Source: Heterodera schachtii (taxonomy: Eukaryota; Nematoda; Chromadorea; Rhabditida; Heteroderidae). Taken from it: a stretch of 64,000 bases of DNA. Below are positions 11,273 through 20,329 of this stretch, piece by piece (the first letter of the stretch is position 1; each line of letters starts with the position of its first letter). The stretch is from positions 1,735,787-1,799,786 of the forward strand of contig SIJG01000001.1 in the NCBI GenBank assembly GCA_023374025.1, written 5' to 3'. Under the pieces are notes generated by a model. That model saw only the letters and a list, made by a program, of their open reading frames with translations, ran no database searches and had not been told where the DNA came from. Made by a program: the position numbers and the translations under genes.

Positions 11273-11572
11273 GACAGTCTGTGGTTAATGCTGATGATTT
11301 TGGCTTCCAATTACGCCAAAATGCACGATCCTAAAAATGGCAGTAATGTGGAATATAAAAGGAGTGAAAACGACTAAACCATCGAAAAACTGCGCAACAA
11401 AGCATTTAAACTAGTTTTTTCGCCGGTTTAAAACTCAAAAAATTGCAAAAAAATCAGCCAAAACTCATTCCAGCCAAAAAAGGTCAAAAGTTTTTTCTGC
11501 TTGTTAAATCCACAAACAAATTTTGCATACCGACTGAGAACAGAAAAATTAACAAACTCAGTGTTTTGATTG

Positions 11573-12845
11573 GCTACCCGACTTTTGGGGATTTGCAATT
11601 TGGGGACCCGACATTTGGGGACCCGATTTTTGGGGATCCCGACATTTGGGGACCCGACATTTGGGGACCCGATTTTTGGGGATCCCGACATTTGGGGACC
11701 CGATCTTTGGGGATCCCGACATTTGGGGACCCGATTTCTGGGGATCCCGACATTTGGGGACTTAACGACATTTGGGGATCCGACTCTTCTTGAACCCGAC
11801 ATTTGGGGACCCGACTTTTGGGGGTCCCGACATTTGGGAACCCGTCTTTTAGGGACCCGACATTTGGGGATTTGCAATTTGGGGACCCGACATTTGGGGA
11901 CCCGACTTTTGGGGGTCCCGACATTTGGGGACCCGTCTTTTAGGGACCCGACTTTTGGGGACCCGATCTTTGGGGATCCCGACATTTGGGGACCCGATCT
12001 TTGGGGATCCCGACATTTGGGGACCCGATTTCTGGGGATCCCGACATTTGGGGACTTAACGACATTTGGGGATCCGACTCTTCTTGAACCCGACATTTGG
12101 GGACCCGACTTTTGGGGGTCCCGACATTTGGGAACCCGTCTTTTAGGGACCCGACATTTGGGGATTTGCAATTTGGGGACCCGACATTTGGGAACCCGTC
12201 TTTTAGGGACCCGACATTTGGGGATTTGCAATTTGGGGACCCGACATTTGGGGACCCGACATTTGGGGACCCGATTTTTGGGGATCCCGACATTTGGGGA
12301 CCCGATCTTTGGGGATCCCGACATTTGGGGACCCGATTTCTGGGGATCCCGACATTTGGGGACTTAACGACATTTGGGGATCCGACTCTTCTTGAACCCG
12401 ACATTTGGGGACCCGATTTTTGGGGATCCCGACATTTGGGGACCCGATTTTTGGGGATCCCGACATTTGGGGACCCGACATTTGGGGATTTGCAATTTGG
12501 GGACCCGACATTTGGGGACCCGACTTTTGGGGGTCCCGACATTTGGGGACCCGTCTTTTAGGGACCCGACTTTTGGGGACCCGTCTTTTAGGGACCCGAC
12601 TTTTGGGGATTTACACTTCGGGAACCCGACATTTGGGGACCCGTCTTTTAGGGACCCGACTTTTGGGGATTTACAATTTGGGGACCCGACATTTGGGGAC
12701 CCGATTTTTGGGGATCCCGACATTTGGGGACCGAACGACATTTGGGGATCCGACACTTCTTGAACCCGACATTTGGGGACCGAACGACATTTGGGGATCC
12801 GACACTTCTTGAACCCGACATTTGGGGACCCGACTTTTGGGGATT
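11573..12845. repeat. Minisatellite, 15-16 bp unit
   Basis: About 1.27 kb of tandem CCCGACATTTGGGGA-type units with variants (TTTTTGGGGATCCCGA, TCTTTTAGGGACCCGA, GATTTGCAATTTGGGG), arranged in larger repeated blocks of several units. The five-codon period keeps frames open by chance on both strands, giving overlapping frames of up to 298 codons that are not genes. Confidence 0.97.
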
Positions 12846-13395
12846 TTAATAAAACAAAAAAATATCAAAAAATTAATTTATGTCCAAAATTAGACAAAAT
12901 TACGTCTGCTATAGCCAGAGTTTGTTCCATTGCTAGGAAAAACAAAATAATATTTTTTAAGTTTCAGGACTGAGATTTGCTTTGCGAGTGAGTCATAAAA
13001 AAATTAATTTAAAATACCGCACAAAGTCACTCGAAAGATATGAAACAAAAAGACGGCATTTTTTTCTTTACGCAATAGACAGAAAAGCCGTCTGGAAATT
13101 TTTGAATGCCCTTAACGAATTTCAGTTCCCGTTGGCCCTTGGAAAGGCGTTTTTAAAAAAAATTGTAAAGAGATTACTGTACATAAAAAATATATATGTG
13201 ATTTGTCTGTTGTGTTGTGGTTAGTATGGGCTCAAAATTAAGCTACTTCCTTGTGGAGATCCGGAAACAGAGTTATTTAGAAAATATTATTTTATTTTTT
13301 CTTGCAATGGAATTAACTCTGGCTAAAGCAGAAGTAAATTTGTTTAATTTTGAACTTAAAATTAAATTTTTTAAATATTTTTAAAATCCCAAATT
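11573..13395 (+). mobile_element. Tandem-repeat-TIR element with expanded array
   Basis: Begins GGCTACCCGACTTTTGGGG, the same terminus as the right end of the 15.6-kb element. The array (to about 12,845) is followed by a unique core (12,850-13,390) that is homologous, in inverted orientation, to 15,840-16,200. The far end shows only TAAAATCCCAAATTTTTGG, so the second array is almost lost. Confidence 0.65.
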
Positions 13396-13399
13396 TTTG

Positions 13400-14085
13400 G
13401 CTTATCCTATTCTGGCTTTTTTCTCAATATTACAAAAAAATTAAACGATAAATACACAATTTGCATATTTCTTATAGTTGAATTTTTTTATTTTCGGCAT
13501 TTAAAAAATCCCTTCCAAAATTGTTTAACGTCACTTTAGCACAGACAGAATTACATAATTTGTCGATTCTTATTTATAATTAAATCTCAAACGCTTTTAA
13601 TCTGATTCATATGTAGAAGAGCTTGCACAGTCGGCGTCAATTGAATTGAATGATGCCAAAAATGTCACAAAAATTAGGCACAAAATGAAACAATAATGCA
13701 TTGCTAATTCACACCTAAGTAACGTCCTAGAAATTTTCAAAAATACACACCCATGAAAGACACTTTGTGCCTATTTCATGCCGTTTTGTTTGAAAAAAAT
13801 AAAAATTGTCCTATTCGAAAAACTTTAAATATTTAAGTTTTTACGTGTTTTATTACCTAAAAAGGGTTAATAAAAAATTTTTTGCCTATTTTTGTGCCTA
13901 TTTGAGGATTTTTGTGCCTTTTTAGGTGCCTATTTCGCGATTTTTTGTGCCTAAAAAGGAAGCCCTACTCATTAGTTATTTCAAGTTAGTGTATGAATTT
14001 ACCGTATATAAACTTTTTTTTTATCATTCACACAATACTGTAATCAACATTTTTATTTTGCTATGAATCAACATTTTCTAAGTGT
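13400..14085. repeat. AT-rich with GTGCCTATTTT dispersed repeat
   Basis: 13,790-13,975 carries repeats of GTGCCTATTTTTG and ends GGAAGCCCTA. Similar TTAGGTGC.AAAA repeats occur at 15.25-15.37, 35.33-35.76 and 60.8 kb. Probably pieces of another non-autonomous transposon family; ends not resolved. Confidence 0.5.
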
Positions 14086-14114
14086 CTTATGATCCGTCAC
14101 ACCATTCGGTCTGA

Positions 14115-14150
<36 letters not shown>
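14115..14150. repeat. (TC)n microsatellite
   Basis: CT dinucleotide tract downstream of the small-peptide gene; homologous position to the longer tract at 3980-4114. Confidence 0.9.
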
Positions 14151-14154
<4 letters not shown>

Positions 14155-14177
14155 GTCCATTGCCCCTCATTATTTTC

Positions 14178-14327
14178 TTAGTCTTCTTTCTTCGGTGGTT
14201 GCGGCTGTTTTGGCATTGGTGGTGGTTTACGTACAGTAACTTTTGGGCCACAGCATATATTGCCTCCCATCGATTGGCCAATCATCAGCATAAAAACGAT
14301 CAGAATGGCAATAATAAGCAACTTCAT
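14178..14327 (-). CDS. Small secreted peptide (49 aa)
   Basis: A single-exon frame from ATG 14,327. The start MKLLIIAILIVFMLMIGQ is a strong signal peptide, followed by SMGGNICCGPKVTV and a proline/lysine-rich tail ending PKKED. The mature peptide would be about 30 residues with a vicinal Cys pair. It was too short for routine frame lists. The copy of its tail inside the 3.7-4.3 kb element supports this being a real, ancestral unit, although that copy could also reflect repeat DNA. Family not recognised; neuropeptide-like or defence-like peptides are possibilities. The TC microsatellite lies just downstream. Confidence 0.5.
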   Translation of the reverse strand: MKLLIIAILIVFMLMIGQSMGGNICCGPKVTVRKPPPMPKQPQPPKKED

Positions 14328-14329
14328 TG

Positions 14330-15240
14330 ACAACGTATTCCAAAAAATCTATATTTAAAATAGTATTGAAAATGGTTTTAATATAAAAAAAATTGACTAA
14401 TTAAACGGGGATAAATGACTAAAGTTGTCGCGAGGAGAGGCAAATTTCATTAAATAGACTTTTTATTTCAAGATTTATTTAGATTTTTTTTTGTTTTGCT
14501 TAATTTCTTAATAATTCTTATTTTTTTAAATATCGTTATGTTTTTTATTCAAAATAATCAATATAAAATGTTTTTCACTTATGTTTTATCATTATGCATA
14601 TGTTATGCGCAAAAATGTTTGTTTATAATTTCCATTTCCGTAAAAATTTCCGCAGGAAATTGATTAATATTATTTTGCTGTTAAATTTATAAATTATTTT
14701 TTGTTAATATTATTAAATTTCTTATAAAATTAAAGATTACCACATATATGATTTAAACTTATATTACACTACTGTTAAGGCTTCATTAAATTTATATTTT
14801 TCCTGAATTTACGGACTTTAAAATGGGTTTATCTCATAATTATGGTTAACTTTTATTTGAGCTATTTGCTGTATCATGAAGAATTTTAATTTTATAACTT
14901 TTTATATTTCAGGATTTTTGTTTTTATTATACATATATGTATGAAAACATTTTTTTGGTTAAATTTTCCGCACTTTGTACAAATTTTCATTTTGTTGCAT
15001 ATTTTGAAGTTTTGAGAAATTGGCAATAATTATTTGGTAAACATAATTACTATTTTTGGTTTATACACGGGGCCCATATTTTTGCAGGATACGGGTTTTT
15101 AAAAGCCCGAACCCCGTAAAGGTGTTCAGACCAAATCTTATCCTTCTCGGTACATTTAAAAAATTTCGGTCTCTTTATCACTCTCACAGGGATTCCCGCG
15201 TATTCCATTCCCGCCAATCTCTAGCTTTTACATAATTGTT
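14330..15240. other. Very AT-rich intergenic
   Basis: No reading frame or RNA gene seen. A short GC patch near 15,065-15,115 (CGGGGCCC and GCCCGAACCCCG) may be a worn transposon end. Confidence 0.4.
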
Positions 15241-15244
15241 ATCT

Positions 15245-15370
15245 AAAATTGTAAAGCTAGATGATATTTTTAGGTGCTAAAAAGTGCCAAAATAGGTGGG
15301 TTTTAAGTTCTAAAAAACCCCCAAAATAGGTGCTAAAAATGTGAAAATAGGTGCCAAAAAATTCCGAATT
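15245..15370. repeat. TTAGGTGCTAAAAA-type dispersed repeat
   Basis: Repeated AATAGGTGCTAAAAA-like units also found at 35.33-35.42 and 35.65-35.76 kb, and inverted at 13.8-13.97 kb. Confidence 0.6.
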
Positions 15371-15602
15371 TAGGGGTGTAAAATCGAAAAGTTTCTTCAA
15401 AAAACAAAAAATTATGCCATATCACTAATGAGATACATAACTTTTAAAATCCTCGTCAATAAAATAAATAAATAAATTTTCGAGATGAGTTTTGAGAAAT
15501 TATTCATTTCTTAGGATGTATTTTATAAAAATTAAGGTCGATTCTTAGTGGTGTATTTAAAAAAAAAATTTTGGATCAATTCTTAGGGGTATATTTTTCG
15601 CC

Positions 15603-16429
15603 CGTGGTGCGACTTTTGGGGATTTGCAACTTGGGGACCCGACATTTGGGGACCCGACTTTTGGGGATCCCGACATTTAGGGACCCGACTTTTGGGGACC
15701 CGACACTTAGGGAACCCGACATTTGGGGACCCGACATTTGGGGATCGAACGTCTTTTGGGGATCCGACATTTGGGGAACTCGACATTTGGGGACCCGACA
15801 TTTAGGATTTTATTCAAACAAAAAAAATATTTAAAAATATTTTCTAAATAACTCTGTTTCCGGACTTACCGCAAGGAAGTAGCATAATTTTGAGCCCATA
15901 CTAACCACAACATAATAGACTAATCACAATACATTTTATGTACAGTACACCTCTTTCCAATTTTTTTAAAAACGCCTTTTCCAAGGGCCAACTGGAACAG
16001 AAATTCGTCAAGGACATTCAAAAAGTTAAAGGCGAGTTTACTGTCTAATTGCGTACAGCAACAAAATGCCGAGGTCATCTTTTCTGTTTATTAAGTCCGG
16101 AATTAGATTAATTTTTAAAATATTATTTTGCTTTTCTTGCAATGGAATTAACTCTGGCTAAAGCAGTCGTAAATTTGTCTAATTTGGGATAAATTTTAAA
16201 TATTTTTTTTGTTTGAATAAAATCCCCAAATGTCGGATCCCCAAAAGATGTTCGATCCCCAAATGTCGGGATCCCCAAATGTCGGGTTCCCTAAGTGTCG
16301 GGTCCCCAAAAATCGGGTCCCTAAATGTCGGGATCCCCAAAAATCGGGTCCCTAAATGTCGGGATCCCCAAAAGTCGGGTCCCCAAATGTCGGGACCCCA
16401 AGTTGCAAATCCCCAAAAGTCGGGTAGCC
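15603..16429. mobile_element. Tandem-repeat-TIR element, 9-bp flanking repeat
   Basis: Terminal arrays of CCCGACATTTGGGGA-type units (15,608-15,815 and, inverted, 16,215-16,425) flank a core of about 400 bases that shares homology with 12,850-13,390. TTTTTCGCC occurs directly outside both ends (15,594-15,602 and 16,430-16,438), a candidate 9-bp target duplication. Such a duplication together with long TIRs would fit a Mutator-like or foldback element. No transposase. Confidence 0.75.
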
Positions 16430-16769
16430 TTTTTCGCCTCCCCTCGATTCGTCAACTCGACGATTCGTCAACTCAGTCAAATGTCAACGATTCGTCAAGT
16501 CAATGATTCGTCAACTCACCCAAAATGTGACGATTCGTCAACTCATCCAAAATTTACTTCAAAAAGCAATTTCTGTTGTTTTTCATGGCGCGTAAAATAA
16601 TTTTAACATCCATTTAAAGCGATTCGAACCCGAATTCGAATTCGGCAACGATTTATAATGCATAAAATTAATTTAAAAAATAATATGCACTATGTAATTT
16701 ATTTTGTTTTTGACATTTAAATGCTTTAACATGCGACTCGTAGACACTTCTTACATTTAATCAATTTCA

Positions 16770-16955
16770 ATGTCGTTTCTCAGTTTTAGCAAATCAGTGA
16801 AATCTATTCGTAAACAATTGAACAACAAACGACGAAAAGCACCAAAGCAGTTCGGAGAGCCGTCTGCTGCTTATGCGACAGCAACATTTTTCCTACCCAA
16901 CGCGAGGACACAAAACAGAATGAACAAGACGAGGACGTCGAACCGAATAAGATGA
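16770..16955 (+). other. Possible captured exon inside transposon
   Basis: A 61-codon frame begins MSFLSFSKSVKSIRKQLNNK, basic and hydrophilic, with base composition unlike the surrounding AT-rich repeats. Further patches to about 17,500 have similar composition. No family recognised. It may be a fragment of a host gene carried between the repeat arms, or chance. Confidence 0.25.
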
Positions 16956-17329
16956 TGAGGACCAAATTTCAGCGCGGAACAACGGCGAGGGGTCATTGCA
17001 TTGGCATCAAGGTCGGTGATTAAGTTTTGGATGAAAATTTTTTGATTTTTTGCAGGTTTCCGTTTCACTCGCATCAGAGGGCGGTGGTAACTTCAAGTTC
17101 GACCCCTCCTGGCGTAGCGGATTTTCATAAAGCACTCCCCGCCACGGCGAAAACCCAGCATTCAAGGGGCCGTTAAAAGGGAGGAAGTAGGTGCTGGGCA
17201 CTGAAGAGTCGAGCCGACAAGGTAACCAATCCTGAAGGCGGCGCATCATCATTAGCCGAGAAGGCGGCGCACATTATTCCTTGTGACTGGGCGCTCAAGT
17301 TCAGAGTCATAAAACTTGAAGTTCCTTTT

Positions 17330-17385
17330 TGTTGTGACTGGGATGTAGTCCACTTGGCCAAGTGGACTACATCCCAGTCACAACA
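17330..17385. repeat. Perfect 56-bp palindrome
   Basis: Each half reads GTTGTGACTGGGATG...CCACTTGG and its exact complement, with no spacer at the centre (GGCC). The half-site core GTGACTGGG also occurs nearby at 17,283-17,291. It can form a cruciform; most likely the product of a local inverted duplication. Confidence 0.95.
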
Positions 17386-18279
17386 GGAGGCAGACGAAAG
17401 CGTTGGCAGGACCAAAGGCCGTTCAATTTCTGATTCGAACACCGACACGCGGTAAAAAGAATCAAACAATGGCACAATGGTCGGATTGCTTAACAATGCT
17501 TCGGTTTATTTAGTAACCGATTAACTGATGGATTTACGGCAACGCGATAGGTCTTTTTCCTGGCGACAATCGCAACGGAAGACTCGAACTAAACGAAAAG
17601 TCAGTGACCCAAAAGGAACAGGATTTGGCAAAGCCTTTATTTTCCTTTTTACACCTTTGAACGAACCAATATCCAATTGATAAGGAATTTTTTCATTCAT
17701 TACTCATAATACCGGTTGAAATTTGTTTACTCTAATCTCGCGATGATCACCATATTGATTCGTTTTGTTGTTTTTAATTTTTGTTTAGTAAAATTAGTTT
17801 TATACAAGTTTTTGAATAATTTTTGTTCAGAAGGGTCGTGATTTTATGTATCCTTGGTTCTAAATTAGTCAAACGGGTGTTAAAATTGATTTTGTTAAGC
17901 GCCATGAAAAGCTATGGAAACTGCTTTTTGAAATAATTTTTTTGACTGAGTTGACGAATCGTCGCATTTTGGCTGAGTTGACGAATCGTCGCATTTTGGC
18001 TGAGTTGACGAATCGTCGAGTTGACGAATCGTTAAGTTGACGAATCGTTGACATTTGGCTGAGTTGACTAATCGTCGCATTTTGGCTGAGTTGACGAATC
18101 GTCGAGTTGACGAATCGTTAAGTTGACGAATCGTTGACATTTGACTGAGTTGACGAATCGTCGCATTTTGGCTGAGTTGACGAATCGTCGAGTTGACGAA
18201 TCGTTAAGTTGACGAATCGTTGACATTTGACTGAGTTGACGAATCGTTGAGTTGACGAATCGTTGGCGCGCCGTATTTT

Positions 18280-19730
18280 TCCTTTTCATTGCATTTTTGT
18301 TAGCAAATTTTGGGCAAAACGCCAAAATAGTTGAAAATAGTTTTTTTCAAAAATTTTATAGTTTTTTAGTTGCTAAAAAAACGAGAAAATAGTTGCTAAT
18401 AACTCGAAAAGTAGCTTAACAACAGCCCAAAAAACATGTTTTTCGTGCGTTTCAGGCCCCGGGGAGCTCCGGAAAAATAGGTAAAAATTTAAAAATATCA
18501 TATCTAACTATAAATGCCGGATTTATTTTCAAAATTTAAGACAAATTTCATTGGATAAGAATTAGTCATTCTTCGAAAATTATGTATATTAACATTTAGA
18601 TGGACTATGAAATGGGAAAAAAAAATTTTTTTTTGGAATTTCGATTTGTTCGGTAGTGCCGTTAGCCACCGGCTTAAAATTTGCTGATTAATTGGGTTGA
18701 CAATTCGAACAAATATTTGATATTCTGAATTTTTGAACAAATTTTTGCCTCTTTAATTTTGAGTCATTTTTTATCAATCTAATCTTTTAACAAAAAATTT
18801 TTTGGATAATAAGGTTCTTCCTTAAAATACAATTCATTTAAATATTTTTTAAACTTTATTAAAATCAAATCATACTTAATTATTGTTAATTATCTTAAGG
18901 CCATAGAAAAATTTGTTCCAGCAATTTGTGGGGGGATGGGCAAAAAAATGAAAATTTGGCTGTGCTTTCCGAGTAAAAGAGTAATTAGCGCTTCTACAGG
19001 AGGGGGGAACGAGTTTATTAAGGCAAATGCATTCATTCGTTCTTTGTTTGCCCCCTTCGCTGCTTAAGAACAGAGCCAATTTTGTGTTCGTCATTTTCGG
19101 CGGCCGTCTCTCTTTTTTTTTTTTTTGCCTTTTGCGCCACCGTGAAAATTCGGAAAGCAATTTTTTACAGAGGGAAAAGTGCAAAAATTCGGAGTAAAAT
19201 TGCAGGTGCCCAATTTTTTTTACAAAAAAAGAAAAATGAGAAAATTGTCATTCGTACAGCACAAACAATGGAAATTGGAAAAGGGGGCGCACCCGTCTCG
19301 TGCTTCTTCTTCTTCCTCGTTCTCGACCCAATTAGCTCCCGAGAACATTTGGCATTGTTGTAATGGTGAGTTAATTTTGAAGTTGAAGGACATTTCACCC
19401 ATTTTTTTGTCCTCAGATAGGCGGCGGTATAAAAAGAAGTGATTTTCTCAATTGAATATGTATTAACATTTCCGATCACCCAAAAAAACTTGAATTTATT
19501 ACCCATTATCCTTAATTCCCAGACGACTCTCGACTTCGCCCTCACTGTTAAGGTAGTGGAAACAAAAATTCGGGATTTAATCGATTTTTCGATCATTCAG
19601 GGAATTTCTTTTACCTCTTTTCGCTTTTGAAATTTTAAAAATTAAATTAACTAGAATTATATTTAAAATTTGTAATTAATTATTTTTGCGAGACGTAAGA
19701 AATTTTATGTCTTTTAATCCAAAGGCAGAA
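18280..19730. other. Intergenic, no gene supported
   Basis: 18,300-18,420 has TTAGTTGCTAAAAA-like repeats. 18,900-18,985 belongs to a dispersed repeat also at 24,766-24,815 (inverted) and 28,040-28,100. A 143-codon reverse frame (19,165-19,596) has no recognisable features. Confidence 0.4.
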
Positions 19731-19731
19731 A

Positions 19732-20325
19732 ATGGTCATGTTCGTGCCAAAACCGTTTGTCGGCCTGTGCATGCTTTCGTTGTTCATCGCCACGGTGTCC
19801 TCGTATGGCAGTCCGTTCGATTTCTTCGGCGCACCATTTGATCCCGTTGTGCCAGTGCCGGTGCCGGTGCCACCGCCCCCTCCGCCGCCTCCTCCGCCAC
19901 CCCCACCACCGCCACCGCCCCCTCCGCCTCCCCCGCCGCCACCTCCGCACGTGGTGTTCGTCAAAAAATATTCGCGTAAGTATCAGGGATTTTTGTTTTG
20001 GAAAGGGTCGAAATTTTACGATTTGGCGTAAATCGAATTCTCGTTCAATAATCCTTCCAAATTTAAACCGAATTCAAAAAATGTTAATTTTTGGGACAGT
20101 TTTTTTCTAAAAATAGGATCAAATTTTAAAAATTTTCTAACAAAAGGGGTTAAATATGTTTGAACACTGAATTTTCCCTGAAAATCTATTTTTTGTATCT
20201 GATTTTTGCGCCCAAATGATCTAAGTTTTCATTTAAGGTATTAATTTCCTCTGTGTTAAGCGTACGGATACGGCGGTTACGGTGCATTTGGTGGTTTTGG
20301 AGGCTATGGATATGGTAAAAAATGA
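19732..20325 (+). CDS. Secreted proline-rich protein with Gly/Tyr tail
   Basis: Exons 19,732-19,975 and 20,261-20,325 join in phase (102 residues). The start MVMFVPKPFVGLCMLSLFIA is a signal peptide. A short linker (YGSPFDFFGAPFDPV) leads to PVPVPVP and then a run of more than 25 prolines. The second exon encodes YGYGGYGAFGGFGGYGYGKK. Poly-proline plus Gly/Tyr repeats suggest a structural extracellular, cuticle-like or adhesive protein. No enzyme domain. The intron ends in AAG. The poly-Pro run is codon-varied (CCC/CCG/CCT/CCA), which argues for selection on protein rather than simple DNA slippage. Function is inferred from composition only. Confidence 0.65.
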
Positions 20326-20329
20326 AATA

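Larger units (their letters stand above)
9950..11365 (-). pseudogene. Pseudogene copy of the 9.1-kb gene, twice interrupted
   Basis: 9,980-10,190 matches the C-terminal half of the 9102-9437 gene (same ATGCCAAAAATGGC and GTTTCCA words) but with stops and shifts. About 11,305-11,365 matches its N-terminal half (CCAATTACGCCAAAATGC). Between them lie a 666-bp hAT element and a foldback element. A clear nested insertion into a dead gene copy. Confidence 0.65.
16439..18275. mobile_element. Tandem-repeat-TIR element (GTTGACGAATCGT)
   Basis: Arrays of ACGATTCGTCAACTC at 16,440-16,550 and the inverted, longer array at 17,945-18,270 form the ends. The adjoining unique stretches (16,555-16,615 and 17,870-17,945) are also reverse complements. 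About 1.25 kb of less AT-rich, unrelated sequence lies between. It abuts the 15.6-kb element. Confidence 0.75.

Noticed and set aside
11573..12845. CRISPR-like array
   Set aside because: Units are contiguous without unique spacers and the genome is eukaryotic; it is a minisatellite.
11428..12868. Overlapping reading frames of up to 298 codons on both strands
   Set aside because: They are translations of a 15-16-base tandem repeat; the five-codon period keeps several frames open by chance and the frames overlap each other on both strands.
16620..16640. GATTCGAACCC resembling a tRNA B box
   Set aside because: No A box or cloverleaf stems around it; it sits in a transposon arm.
19165..19596. 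143-codon reverse frame
   Set aside because: No domain, signal or splice logic; composition follows the local AT-rich DNA.
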